Source: Paenibacillus mucilaginosus 3016
GTDB lineage: Bacteria; Bacillota; Bacilli; Paenibacillales; NBRC-103111
Length of the DNA: 64,000 nucleotides
Assembly (NCBI RefSeq): GCF_000250655.1
Contig: NC_016935.1
Span: 3,428,001-3,492,000, forward strand
Direction of reading: 5' to 3'
This document shows positions 33,379-41,987 of the stretch, piece by piece. The position numbers and the translations under genes were made by a program. The notes under the pieces are model-generated. The model was given only the letters and a program-made list of their open reading frames with translations, had not been told where the DNA came from and did not search any database. The first letter of the stretch is position 1; every line of letters begins with the position of its first letter.

Positions 33379-34353
33379 ATGAAACTGCTCGAATTATATG
33401 CAAAAATGAAAAAGGATATCAGCTACATTGAGAAGGAGCTGGAGCGCAGTATCGATGTCGACCATCCGATGCTGCGGGAAGCCTCCCTGCATCTTCTCAA
33501 GGCGGGCGGTAAGCGGATACGTCCTGTCTTCGTCCTGCTGGGGGCGAAGTTCGGCACGTATGATCTGGCGAAGATCAAGCACGTCGCCGTTCCGCTGGAG
33601 CTGATCCATATGGCGTCGCTCGTGCACGACGATGTGATCGACGATGCCAATACCCGGCGCGGGCAGCTTACCGTCCGCTCCAAGTGGGACAACCGGATCG
33701 CGATGTATACCGGCGACTACATCTTTGCGAAGGCGCTGAGCATCGTGACCAAGCTCCCCGACCCGGCCATTCACCAGGTGATGTCCAAGGCGCTGGTGGA
33801 GATGAGCATCGGGGAGATGGAGCAGATCCGGTTCTTCTTCCACGCCGAGCAGAGCGTTAGAGACTATCTTCTGCGGATCAAGCGGAAGACGGCCCTGCTG
33901 CTCGCCGTCTCCTGTCAGCTGGGCGCGATGGCGGCGGGGGCCGCCGAGCGTGATGCCCGGAGGCTGTACAACTTCGGCTACTATGCCGGCATGGCGTTCC
34001 AGATCCGGGACGATCTCCTGGATATCTGCGGTACCGAGAAGGAGATCGGCAAGCCGCCCGGCAGCGACATCAAGCAGGGGAACATTACGATCCCCGTGAT
34101 CTTTGCCCTGCGGAATCCGGCGCTCCGGCCGTACCTGCTGGATGAGCTGGCCCGCATCGAGGCTTGTGACGGACAAACCGATGTCCGTGGTTTTCTGGAT
34201 ATCATCCGCGGCAGCACCGGCATCGCCGAGGCCGAGCGGATGGCTTCGACCTACATAGACAAGGCAATCCGAGTTCTGGAAGGACTGCCCGACATCCAAG
34301 CGAAGAAGGATTTGGTGAGCTTTGCTCATTTCGTGGGGAATCGCTCTTATTGA
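33379..34353 (+). CDS. hepT: Heptaprenyl diphosphate synthase component 2
   Basis: A 324-aa trans-prenyltransferase, the catalytic subunit that with HepS makes C35 diphosphate. First Asp-rich motif HDDVIDDANTRRG near residue 83, second motif QIRDDLLD near residue 211, and GGKRIRP near residue 43. ATG 33379 starts the conserved MKLLELYAKMKKDI; the ribosome site (GGGTGACGG) is modest. End of the quinone gene run; a nested-palindrome element follows before ndk. Confidence 0.94.
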   Translation: MKLLELYAKMKKDISYIEKELERSIDVDHPMLREASLHLLKAGGKRIRPVFVLLGAKFGTYDLAKIKHVAVPLELIHMASLVHDDVIDDANTRRGQLTVRSKWDNRIAMYTGDYIFAKALSIVTKLPDPAIHQVMSKALVEMSIGEMEQIRFFFHAEQSVRDYLLRIKRKTALLLAVSCQLGAMAAGAAERDARRLYNFGYYAGMAFQIRDDLLDICGTEKEIGKPPGSDIKQGNITIPVIFALRNPALRPYLLDELARIEACDGQTDVRGFLDIIRGSTGIAEAERMASTYIDKAIRVLEGLPDIQAKKDLVSFAHFVGNRSY

Positions 34354-34391
34354 GGAGAGATGTGGTATGTTCCTCGTACGAGACCGCTTCC

Positions 34392-34504
34392 GGGACAAAT
34401 GGCTGTTCCACCGCTGTTGAACTCCCGTTTCTTCATTAGAATTTGGGGAAGGGGAAACGGGAGTTCAAAGGCGGCCGCTAACGCTTTCCACATCCATTTG
34501 TCCC
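34392..34504. repeat. Nested-palindrome element, copy 2 (same family as 10855-10967)
   Basis: Outer arms GGGACAAATGG (34392-34402) and CCATTTGTCCC (34494-34504) are perfect. Inner arms TTGAACTCCCGTTTC (34417-34431) and GAAACGGGAGTTCAA (34454-34468) are perfect over 15 bases around a 22-base loop. The junctions CCGCTG|TTGAA and TTCAA|AGGCGG are identical to those of copy 1 (read on its minus strand), and CCGC/GCGG can extend the inner stem. Total length is 113 bases, as in copy 1. No coding potential. Confidence 0.8.
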
Positions 34505-34585
34505 TAACGCTGCATCGTGCTAAGGAATAGACCAAACCTCTCCCAATAAGTGGATTATATAGTAGTGTTGAGAGGAGATCATAAT

Positions 34586-35038
34586 ATGGAAAAGACATTT
34601 TTGATGGTGAAGCCGGATGGCGTACAGCGGGGGCTTGTGGCGGAAATTATGGGCCGGTTCGAGCGGAGGGGATTCCAGCTCGTGGCGGCGAAGCTGCTTC
34701 AGGTCAGTCAGGAACAGGCGGAGCGCCACTACGAAGAGCACCATGGGAAGCCTTTTTATGATAACCTCATCAAGTTCATCACGTCGGGACCTGTCTTCGC
34801 CATGGTATGGGAAGGGGACGACATCATTACGCTGTCCCGCACCATGATCGGCAAGACCAATGCGGCGGAAGCGCAGCCGGGCACGATCCGGGGGGACTTC
34901 GCCGCGTCGACGAGACTGAACCTGATTCACGGGTCGGATTCGCCTGAAAGCGCCGAACGGGAAATCGCCAATTACTTTTCGCCGGATGAACTGGTCGTTT
35001 ATACCAAAACCATACAAAACTGGATTTACACGGGGTGA
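34586..35038 (+). CDS. ndk: Nucleoside diphosphate kinase
   Basis: A 150-aa enzyme balancing nucleoside triphosphates. The catalytic His is in NLIHGSDS near residue 116; KPDGVQRGL at the start and the end [12 protein letters not shown] fit the family (about 148-150 aa). AGAGGAG before ATG 34586. Next gene cheR, as in B. subtilis. Confidence 0.96.
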   Translation: MEKTFLMVKPDGVQRGLVAEIMGRFERRGFQLVAAKLLQVSQEQAERHYEEHHGKPFYDNLIKFITSGPVFAMVWEGDDIITLSRTMIGKTNAAEAQPGTIRGDFAASTRLNLIHGSDSPESAEREIANYFSPDELVVYTKTIQNWIYTG

Positions 35039-35047
35039 CGTGACGGG

Positions 35048-35833
35048 ATGGATGACGACAAGGATTTCCTAGCCTTTGTCAAGAAAGTAAAGGATTACAC
35101 GAGCATCGATCTTGCACAGTACAAGGAAGCCCAGATGCGCCGGCGCCTGGCCACGCTTCGGATGAAAAAGGGATATCCCACCTTCGTCGCTTTCTTCGAT
35201 GCGATGACGAAGGACAAGGAGCTCTTCTATGAATTCCTTGACCGCATGACGATCAACGTCTCCGAATTCTGGCGCAACCCGAACCGCTGGGAGGTGCTCG
35301 AGCAGAAGTTCCTTCCCGAGATGATTCACAAATCCCGGAAGCTCAAGTGCTGGAGCGCTGCCTGCTCGACGGGGGAGGAGCCTTACACGCTGGCTATGAT
35401 TCTGGCCGAGCTTGGGGTGCTCACGGATTCCTCGGTCACGGCGACCGATATCGATGATGGGGCGCTGGAGAAAGCGAAGAAGGCGATCTACTCGGACCGC
35501 TCGGTCCGCGATGTGCCCGCCAAATACCTTCAGAAGTATTACCGCCAGGAGAATCTGACCTACCATATCGTGGACCAGCTCAAGCGGGCGATCAAGTTCC
35601 AGAAGGGCAATCTGCTGACGGATACGTTCGATACGAACTATGATCTCATCATATGCCGCAACGTCATGATTTATTTTACCGAAGAGGCCAAGCATGTGCT
35701 CTACCAGAAGTTTGCGAATGCCCTCAAGCCGGGCGGCATTCTCTTCGTGGGCAGCACGGAGCAGATCTTCAGTCCAGGGCAGTACGGGCTGGAATCGGCC
35801 GAAACGTTCTTTTACCGTAAAACGGGCAAATAG
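35048..35833 (+). CDS. cheR: Chemotaxis protein methyltransferase CheR
   Basis: A 261-aa SAM-dependent methyltransferase that methylates glutamates of chemoreceptors. N-terminal helical domain with the receptor-binding QMRRRLATLRMKKG, then CSTGEEPYTLAM (SAM motif) near residue 105 and CRNVMIYFTEEA near residue 207. Located apart from other chemotaxis genes, as in B. subtilis where cheR sits between ndk and aroF. Confidence 0.95.
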   Translation: MDDDKDFLAFVKKVKDYTSIDLAQYKEAQMRRRLATLRMKKGYPTFVAFFDAMTKDKELFYEFLDRMTINVSEFWRNPNRWEVLEQKFLPEMIHKSRKLKCWSAACSTGEEPYTLAMILAELGVLTDSSVTATDIDDGALEKAKKAIYSDRSVRDVPAKYLQKYYRQENLTYHIVDQLKRAIKFQKGNLLTDTFDTNYDLIICRNVMIYFTEEAKHVLYQKFANALKPGGILFVGSTEQIFSPGQYGLESAETFFYRKTGK

Positions 35834-35928
35834 TGTGAATAATCCTTGCCATGGAATCCCATACTAGGAGCAGAGCCAGAGATTTGCCGGAGATGGCATT
35901 ACCAAGCCGGCGACCCAGGAGGATTCCC

Positions 35929-36090
35929 ATGGACAAACGCAAGGTCATCACCGCATACCGCAGAGGGTTTATCACCATGCAGGAATGCGCCCAAATACTC
36001 GGCATCGATTCGCCGAAGATTCTGGGCATGATGAACGAGACCGATGCCAAGGACAAACGCGCGCTCAAACAACAACCGGTCAGCGGCTGA
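35929..36090 (+). CDS. Small hypothetical protein (53 aa)
   Basis: A 53-aa protein, MDKRKVITAYRRGFITM..., containing a possible helix-turn-helix-like stretch (ITMQECAQILGIDSPKILGMM). GGAGG seven bases before ATG 35929 is a very good ribosome site. A terminator follows. It is not in B. subtilis at this place; function unknown. Confidence 0.65.
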   Translation: MDKRKVITAYRRGFITMQECAQILGIDSPKILGMMNETDAKDKRALKQQPVSG

Positions 36091-36109
36091 TCCGCTGCCG
36101 GGCTGTCCC

Positions 36110-36150
36110 ATACGCTGTCAGGGCCAACAGGCCTTGGCAGCGTATTTTTA
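36110..36150 (+). terminator. Intrinsic terminator before aroC
   Basis: ATACGCTG..GG.CC pairs with GGCC..GCAGCGTAT and is followed by five T. Confidence 0.82.
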
Positions 36151-36215
36151 TGCGAAGGAAAAGCGGAGTATACCCCGCTTTCACGCTTTTTAAACAAGGC
36201 GAACCCTGCATTTTC

Positions 36216-36244
36216 TTGTCAAAGCGTGGACCGTATACTATAAT
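36216..36244 (+). promoter_or_regulatory. Sigma-A promoter of the aro genes
   Basis: TTGTCA (36216-36221), spacer 17, TATAAT (36239-36244). About 90 bases before aroC; likely start of aroC-aroB-aroH. Confidence 0.75.
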
Positions 36245-36335
36245 GGAGCACATGAGTACATAAAAGCGCTAAAGCGTTTCGGGCAGTCGGAGATGCTTCC
36301 GCTTCCGGGTAGGACGAAAGGGGAAAACACCACGC

Positions 36336-37499
36336 ATGAGATACTTAACAGCAGGTGAAACGCACGGCCCGCAGTTGACGGCCATAATCGAAGGATTTCC
36401 GAGCAATCTCAATATTGATTTCGAAGCGGTCAACTTTCAGCTGGCCCGCCGCCAGAAAGGCTATGGCCGCGGCCGCAGAATGCAGATCGAGAAGGATACG
36501 GCGAACATCGTAGGGGGCGTACGCCACGGCAAGACCACCGGTGCTCCGATCGCACTGGTCGTGGAGAACAACGACTGGAAGCACTGGACCTCGGTCATGA
36601 ACATCGAGCCGATCGAAGGCAGCGATGAGAGCAAGCGCCGCGTGAACCGGCCGCGTCCGGGGCATGCCGATCTCAACGGCGGCCTGAAGTACAACCAGCG
36701 GGATCTGCGCAACATCCTCGAGCGCTCGAGCGCACGGGAGACGACGATGCGCGTTGCGATCGGCGGCATGGCCCGCGAGCTGCTGAAGGAGTTCGGCATC
36801 AAGGTGGCCGGGCAGGTCATCCGGATCGGCGAGGTGGAAGTGCAGCGGCAGGAGCTGCCGATCGACGAGCTCATCGCGATTACGGAAGAGTCGCCGCTCC
36901 GTGTAACGGACAAGGAGGCGGAGGCCCGCATGATCGCGGCGATCGACGCGGCCAAGGATGACGGTGACACGCTCGGCGGCATCGTGGAGTGCATCATCGA
37001 AGGCGTGCCTACCGGCCTCGGCTCCCACGTGCAGTGGGACCGCAAGCTGGACGGGCGTATTGCGCAGGCGGTGCTGTCCATCCAGGCGTTCAAGGGCGTG
37101 GAGTTCGGCATCGGCTTTGAAGCGGCGGAGCGCCGCGGCTCCACCGTACACGATGAGATCATGCACGACGAGGAGCGCGGGTTCTACCGTGCGACGAACC
37201 GTGCAGGCGGCTTCGAGGGCGGCATGACGACCGGCGAGGCGATCGTGGTACGCGGCGTCATGAAGCCAATCTCGACGCTGTACAAGGCGCTGCAGAGCGT
37301 GGATATCGACACGAAGGAAGCCTTCACCGCGCAGGTGGAGCGCTCCGATACGTGTGCGGTGCCTGCCGCAGGCGTCATTATGGAGAACGTGATCGCCTGG
37401 GAAGTGGCACGTGCGTTCATGGAGAAGTTCGGCGGGGATTCCATCGAAGAAATCCGCCGCAACTACGAGAGCTACCTGGAGCAGGTCAAAGCGTACTAG
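36336..37499 (+). CDS. aroC: Chorismate synthase
   Basis: A 387-aa FMN-dependent lyase turning 5-enolpyruvylshikimate-3-phosphate into chorismate. Motifs GETHGPQLT (first signature), [15 protein letters not shown], and the [12 protein letters not shown] block are visible. Named aroF in B. subtilis. First gene of the aromatic run, with a promoter about 95 bases upstream; aroB follows after 54 bases. Confidence 0.96.
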   Translation: MRYLTAGETHGPQLTAIIEGFPSNLNIDFEAVNFQLARRQKGYGRGRRMQIEKDTANIVGGVRHGKTTGAPIALVVENNDWKHWTSVMNIEPIEGSDESKRRVNRPRPGHADLNGGLKYNQRDLRNILERSSARETTMRVAIGGMARELLKEFGIKVAGQVIRIGEVEVQRQELPIDELIAITEESPLRVTDKEAEARMIAAIDAAKDDGDTLGGIVECIIEGVPTGLGSHVQWDRKLDGRIAQAVLSIQAFKGVEFGIGFEAAERRGSTVHDEIMHDEERGFYRATNRAGGFEGGMTTGEAIVVRGVMKPISTLYKALQSVDIDTKEAFTAQVERSDTCAVPAAGVIMENVIAWEVARAFMEKFGGDSIEEIRRNYESYLEQVKAY

Positions 37500-37553
37500 C
37501 ACCAGTCAGCGTGCTGCATACAACCTAACTTCGGGAAGCGGGGAGAGCAGGCT

Positions 37554-38651
37554 ATGATCAAGGAACTTACAGTTGATCTTGGGGAACGTTCCTACCCGAT
37601 CTATATCGGGGAAGGACTCCTGGAGAATATCGCTTCATACTTCGAGAAGCACGGGATCAGCAAGGGATCTCCGCTGCTCATCGTAACGGACGGGCAGGTC
37701 GGGCCTCATTATCTGGAGGGCGTGCTGGAGCGTCTTGGGACAGCCGGTTATCAAGCGGCCTCTTATACGGTAACCGCAGGGGAGAAATCCAAATCGCTTG
37801 CGGTGCTGGAGGACGTGATCGGTGCGGCGCTGGAAGCCGGACTGGACCGCAAATCGGCGGTTGTCGCCCTTGGAGGCGGCGTGGTCGGCGACCTCGCCGG
37901 CTTCGTGGCCGCCTCCTATATGCGGGGCGTGCGCTTCATTCAGATTCCGACGACGATTCTCGCCCACGACAGCTCCGTCGGGGGCAAGGTGGCGGTGAAT
38001 CATCCGCTGGCGAAGAACATCATCGGTGCGTTCCACCAGCCGGAGATGGTGCTCTATGATACTTCGACGCTGCAGTCGCTGCCGGACCGGGAAGTGCGCG
38101 GCGGCCTGTCGGAGATGATCAAGCACGGGCTCATCTGGGATGCGGACTTCGCATACTGGTGTGAAGATAACGCCGAGCGACTGGTGGGACTCGACCCGGA
38201 GGCGCTGCAGTATGGGCTGTATAAAGGCTGCAGCGTCAAAGCGGCGGTCGTCTCCCAGGATGAGCGCGAGAACGATCTGCGCGCGATCCTGAACCTTGGC
38301 CACACGATCGGGCATGCGCTCGAAGCGGTGGCCGGCTACGGCGAGCTGACCCACGGGGAGGCGATCGCGATTGGAATGGTCGGTGCGGCCCGTTTGTCCG
38401 TCAAGCTCGGACATCCCGAGGAGATCCATACGATAACGAAACGGATCTTCGAGAAATTCGGGCTCCCGGTCCGCATCCCCGCCCATTTGGATACGGACGC
38501 CATCATGCGCGCCATGATGCATGACAAGAAATTCGGCGAAGGCCGGATGGTGTATATCGTACCGGTCGCCATCGGCAAAGTGGAGATCAACAAGCAGATG
38601 GATCCGAAGCTGGTAAGAGAGATTGTGGATGAGCTCAAACAGGAGGACTGA
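37554..38651 (+). CDS. aroB: 3-dehydroquinate synthase
   Basis: A 365-aa NAD- and metal-dependent enzyme for the second shikimate-pathway step (DAHP to 3-dehydroquinate). GGGVVGDLAGFVAASYMRG (NAD site) near residue 106, KIAVNHP-like GGKVAVNHPLAKN, and the metal ligands in EMIKHGLIWD and LGHTIGHALE. Good AGCGGGGAG site. aroH begins two bases after its stop. Confidence 0.96.
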   Translation: MIKELTVDLGERSYPIYIGEGLLENIASYFEKHGISKGSPLLIVTDGQVGPHYLEGVLERLGTAGYQAASYTVTAGEKSKSLAVLEDVIGAALEAGLDRKSAVVALGGGVVGDLAGFVAASYMRGVRFIQIPTTILAHDSSVGGKVAVNHPLAKNIIGAFHQPEMVLYDTSTLQSLPDREVRGGLSEMIKHGLIWDADFAYWCEDNAERLVGLDPEALQYGLYKGCSVKAAVVSQDERENDLRAILNLGHTIGHALEAVAGYGELTHGEAIAIGMVGAARLSVKLGHPEEIHTITKRIFEKFGLPVRIPAHLDTDAIMRAMMHDKKFGEGRMVYIVPVAIGKVEINKQMDPKLVREIVDELKQED

Positions 38652-38653
38652 AC

Positions 38654-39022
38654 ATGGGTGTACGGGGGATTCGCGGTGCCATCACCGTAGAACACAATGA
38701 AGAGAATGAAATACTGAGCGCCACGACGGAACTGCTCCATCGGATTGTCCTTGAGAACGGAATCGTTCCGGAAGAAATCGCAAGCGTCTTTATTACGGTA
38801 ACGCCCGATCTGACGGCGACCTTCCCGGCGAAAACCATCCGCCAGATGAAGGACTGGGAGCTGGTCCCGCTGATGTGCTCGCTGGAGATCCCGGTGGAGG
38901 GCGCTCTGCCGAAGTGCATCCGTTTCATGGTTATGGTGAACACCGAGAAGAAACAGGATGAGATTGTTCACGTGTATCTTCGGGAAGCGATGAGACTGCG
39001 TCCCGATTTGACAAAATCATAA
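38654..39022 (+). CDS. aroH: Chorismate mutase (AroH type)
   Basis: A 122-aa monofunctional mutase making prephenate from chorismate; AroH trimeric fold. RGIRGAITVE start, TPDLTATFPAKTIRQM and VHVYLREAM with the catalytic Arg are typical. The trpE promoter overlaps the end of this gene. Confidence 0.95.
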   Translation: MGVRGIRGAITVEHNEENEILSATTELLHRIVLENGIVPEEIASVFITVTPDLTATFPAKTIRQMKDWELVPLMCSLEIPVEGALPKCIRFMVMVNTEKKQDEIVHVYLREAMRLRPDLTKS

Positions 39023-39037
39023 TAGAGGTAGTATAGT
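39008..39037 (+). promoter_or_regulatory. trp operon promoter inside the end of aroH
   Basis: TTGACA (39008-39013), spacer 18, TATAGT (39032-39037). Start would be near 39044, some 30 bases before the TRAP site. Confidence 0.7.
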
Positions 39038-39073
39038 TGAAGCAGCTGTAATTCGATCGAGTGAATTACGGAA

Positions 39074-39129
39074 GAGCAGAGTAGAGCCGAGTTTGAGACC
39101 AGTTGAGATGAGATGAGTGGAGTTTCTAG
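39074..39129 (+). promoter_or_regulatory. TRAP-binding site: 11 NAG triplets in the trp leader
   Basis: Triplets start at 39074, 39079, 39084, 39089, 39095, 39100, 39105, 39110, 39115, 39120 and 39127: nine GAG, one CAG and one TAG, mostly with 2-base spacers. Eleven equals the number of TRAP subunits. GTAGAG inside it (39081-39086) can pair with CTCTAC of the terminator 5' arm, forming the antiterminator that TRAP binding would prevent. Confidence 0.93.
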
Positions 39130-39256
39130 AGCAGGCACGGAAGCAGTACGGGACAGGTGAGCCGGAAGAGCACTTTATTTCTTATGCTTATTTCTTCCTG
39201 TCCGGATGCAGGCCGAACTGCGCCATTCAAAGATGTTCATCCATTCGACTGTCAGC

Positions 39257-39286
39257 CGCCTCTACGTATGCGTAGAGGCGTTTTTT
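39257..39286 (+). terminator. trp leader attenuator (intrinsic terminator)
   Basis: Perfect 10-bp stem CGCCTCTACG/CGTAGAGGCG with loop TATG, then six T, 61 bases before trpE. With tryptophan-bound TRAP on the upstream triplets the terminator forms and trp transcription stops. Confidence 0.92.
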
Positions 39287-39297
39287 ATTTGTTACAT

Positions 39298-39345
39298 GAG
39301 CCCAGAAGAGCAGTATAGAAGAGCCCGAGAAGAGGAGAGATGCAG
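39298..39345 (+). promoter_or_regulatory. Second NAG-rich cluster over the trpE ribosome binding site
   Basis: NAG triplets start at 39298, 39303, 39308, 39311, 39316, 39321, 39327, 39332, 39337 and 39343 (six GAG, one TAG, three CAG), mostly with 2-3 base spacers. They cover the Shine-Dalgarno AGAGGAG of trpE. TRAP sites of this kind over ribosome sites are known for trpG and trpP in B. subtilis; here it would be a second, translational control of trpE. Confidence 0.6.
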
Positions 39346-39346
39346 C

Positions 39347-40888
39347 ATGTATTCACCGGAACTGCAGGAAGTCATCCGCCTGTCCAAAGAGTATAATCTG
39401 ATTCCCGTCGTGCGCAACCTGATGGCCGATACGGAAACCCCGATCCGCGTGTTCCAGCACTTTTATGAGGAGAACATGGCGTTCCTGCTGGAAAGTGTGG
39501 AGGGCGGAGTGAAATGGGCCCGCTACTCCTTCATCGGCACGGATCCGTTCATGATGATCCGTTCAAAGAACGGCGTGACAACCGTTGACGGGCCGCAGGG
39601 GAAAAGGACTTCGGAAGAGAAGCCGGTGGATGTGCTGAAAGCTTACCTGCGCGGATACCGCAGCCCTTCCCTCCCCGGGCTGCCGAGGTTCACGGGCGGA
39701 GCGGTCGGCTTCTTCGGATACGACCTGCTGCAGTATTACGAGAAGCTTCCCGCGCACAGGCACGATGATCTGAAGATGAACGACGTTCAATTCATGTTCT
39801 GCGATCAGGTTATCGTCTTCGATCACTTCAAGCAGCAGCTGAAGATGATCGGGAACGTCCATATTCCCCCACATGCGACCGACGCGGAGATCGTCCGCGC
39901 CTACGACGAGACTTGCGCCAAGATCGATGCCACTGCAGAACGCCTGAAGCGTCCGCTTCCGGCGCTGACCATGTCCCATCAGGCGATCCCGGACGATGTG
40001 GAGCTCGGCGAAGTACGCTCCAACCTGACGAAGGAGCAGTTTATCTCGAATGTGGAGAAAGCTAAGGAATACATCCGGGCCGGCGACATCTTCCAGGTGG
40101 TGCTCTCGCAGCGCTTCGAGATCGAAACGGACGTATCTCCCCTACAGGTTTACCGGATACTGCGCACGATGAATCCATCCCCGTACATGTACTGCCTCAA
40201 GATGGGGGATGAGGTGATTGTGGGTACGTCGCCCGAAGCGCTGGTGCGGGTGGAGGACGAGAAGGTGCAGACCCGTCCGATCGCTGGAACCCGTCCGCGC
40301 GGCCGTACGCCGGAAGAGGATCTGCGGCTGGAGCAGGAGCTGCTGGCCGACGAGAAGGAGCGGGCCGAGCACCTCATGCTCGTGGACCTCGGCCGCAACG
40401 ACATTGGACGCGTGTCGGAGTTCGGCACGGTGAAGTGCGATACCTTCATGCAGATCGAACGCTACTCCCACGTTATGCATATCGTCTCCAACGTCTCCGG
40501 CACGCTGGCCAAAGACAAGGATTTTTACGATGCCTTCATCTCCTGCCTTCCGGCGGGAACGGTCTCCGGGGCGCCGAAGCTGCGGGCGATGGAGATTATC
40601 GCCGAACTCGAGCACGAAGCTCGCGGCGCCTATGCCGGCGCCATCGGCTACCTCGGGTTCTCGGGCAACCTCGATACCTGCATTACGATCCGCACCATTA
40701 TCTTCAAGAACGGCAAAGCCTATGTGCAGGCCGGGGCGGGGATCGTATGGGATTCGGTGCCGGAGAGCGAGTACGAGGAGACGGTGAACAAGGCAAAAGG
40801 GATGCTGAAATCGATCCGGATGGCCGAGCAGGTCTTCGCCTCAAGGCCAACTGAGTTTGCCATGATCAACCAGGATTATTACCAGTAA
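39347..40888 (+). CDS. trpE: Anthranilate synthase component I
   Basis: A 513-aa chorismate-using enzyme making anthranilate. N-terminal region with the tryptophan-feedback block LLESVEGG, C-terminal chorismate-binding domain with PSPYMYCLKMG, VGTSPE, TRPIAGTRPRG and LVDLGRNDIGRV. AGAGGAG before ATG 39347 decides the start over an in-frame ATG at 39296. trpG is absent, as in Bacillus, where the glutaminase subunit is shared with folate synthesis (pabA). Confidence 0.96.
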   Translation: MYSPELQEVIRLSKEYNLIPVVRNLMADTETPIRVFQHFYEENMAFLLESVEGGVKWARYSFIGTDPFMMIRSKNGVTTVDGPQGKRTSEEKPVDVLKAYLRGYRSPSLPGLPRFTGGAVGFFGYDLLQYYEKLPAHRHDDLKMNDVQFMFCDQVIVFDHFKQQLKMIGNVHIPPHATDAEIVRAYDETCAKIDATAERLKRPLPALTMSHQAIPDDVELGEVRSNLTKEQFISNVEKAKEYIRAGDIFQVVLSQRFEIETDVSPLQVYRILRTMNPSPYMYCLKMGDEVIVGTSPEALVRVEDEKVQTRPIAGTRPRGRTPEEDLRLEQELLADEKERAEHLMLVDLGRNDIGRVSEFGTVKCDTFMQIERYSHVMHIVSNVSGTLAKDKDFYDAFISCLPAGTVSGAPKLRAMEIIAELEHEARGAYAGAIGYLGFSGNLDTCITIRTIIFKNGKAYVQAGAGIVWDSVPESEYEETVNKAKGMLKSIRMAEQVFASRPTEFAMINQDYYQ

Positions 40889-40943
40889 TTCCGGAGATGT
40901 GCAGACAGGCTGAAGAGAAGAAGACCGGGGAGGCAGAAAAACA

Positions 40944-41987
40944 ATGGAACATGTGAAGCTGAGTGTACAGGGGGCCCTGCAGCAGTTGATCGCAGGCCAG
41001 CATTTGTCCCGGGCGGAAGCGCGGGATGTCATGTCCGTCATCATGGAAGGCGGGGCGACGCCGACGCAGATCGGATCGCTGCTGACCGGGCTGCGGATGA
41101 AAGGCGAGACCATTGAAGAGATCACCGGCTTCGCCGAAGTCATGCGTCTGAAGTCGGGCCGGGTGCGGACGTCCCAGGAGAACCTGCTCGATACGTGCGG
41201 TACGGGCGGCGACGGGGCGGATACGTTCAATATCTCGACGGCGGCGGCGATCGTGGCGGCGGCCGGCGGTATCCGTGTCGCCAAGCACGGCAACCGGGCC
41301 ATGTCGAGCAAGAGCGGGAGCGCGGATGTGCTCGAAGCGCTGGGCGTCAACATCCAGCTCGGTGAAGAGCAGGCGGCCAGATGCCTCGAAGAGGTGGGGA
41401 TCTGCTTCATGTTCGCCCAGAACTACCACCAGTCGATGAAGCATGTGGCCCCTTCGCGCAGGGAGCTCGGCTTCCGGACGGTATTCAACCTGCTTGGCCC
41501 GCTGACCAATCCGGCAGGAGCGGACCGTCAGGTGCTCGGGGTGTTCGACCGCGGCAAGACCGAGACGATCGCACACGTCATGCAGGCGCTGGGCGTGAAG
41601 CGTTCGCTCGTAGTGGCGAGCTTCGACGGGCTCGATGAGATCTCGATCTCGGACGCGACCCAGGTGACCGAGCTGCGGGACGGATCGATCCGCACCTTCG
41701 AGATCTCGCCCGACGATCTGGGCCTGCGCACTTATCCGCAGGCGGCGGTGGTCGGCGGGGACGCCGCGGAGAATGCCCACATTCTCCGCGCGATCTTCGC
41801 AGGCGAGCAGGGCGCACCGCGGGATATCGTGCTGGCAAATGCCGGGGCCTGCTTCTATGTGACGGGGCTGTCCGGCACGCTCCAGGAAGGCGTGAAGATG
41901 GCGGCGGCCGTGATTGACTCCGGCCGGGCGCAGCTGAAGCTTCAGCAACTAATCCAGTGTACGGGAGAAGTGAGCCATGTTTCTTGA
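40944..41987 (+). CDS. trpD: Anthranilate phosphoribosyltransferase
   Basis: A 347-aa enzyme joining anthranilate and PRPP. Motifs DTCGTGGDGADTFNIST near residue 88, KHGNRAMSSKSGSADVLEALG and the RRELGFRTVFNLLGPLTNPA block (broken here). GGGGAGG upstream. Its stop overlaps the trpC start by 11 bases. Confidence 0.95.
   Translation: MEHVKLSVQGALQQLIAGQHLSRAEARDVMSVIMEGGATPTQIGSLLTGLRMKGETIEEITGFAEVMRLKSGRVRTSQENLLDTCGTGGDGADTFNISTAAAIVAAAGGIRVAKHGNRAMSSKSGSADVLEALGVNIQLGEEQAARCLEEVGICFMFAQNYHQSMKHVAPSRRELGFRTVFNLLGPLTNPAGADRQVLGVFDRGKTETIAHVMQALGVKRSLVVASFDGLDEISISDATQVTELRDGSIRTFEISPDDLGLRTYPQAAVVGGDAAENAHILRAIFAGEQGAPRDIVLANAGACFYVTGLSGTLQEGVKMAAAVIDSGRAQLKLQQLIQCTGEVSHVS

Noticed and set aside
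39296-39346. An earlier in-frame trpE start giving 17 more residues (MSPEEQYRR...)
   Set aside because: No ribosome site in front of it, as it follows the terminator T-run. Homologues begin near MYSPELQEV. The composition is explained by NAG repeats.
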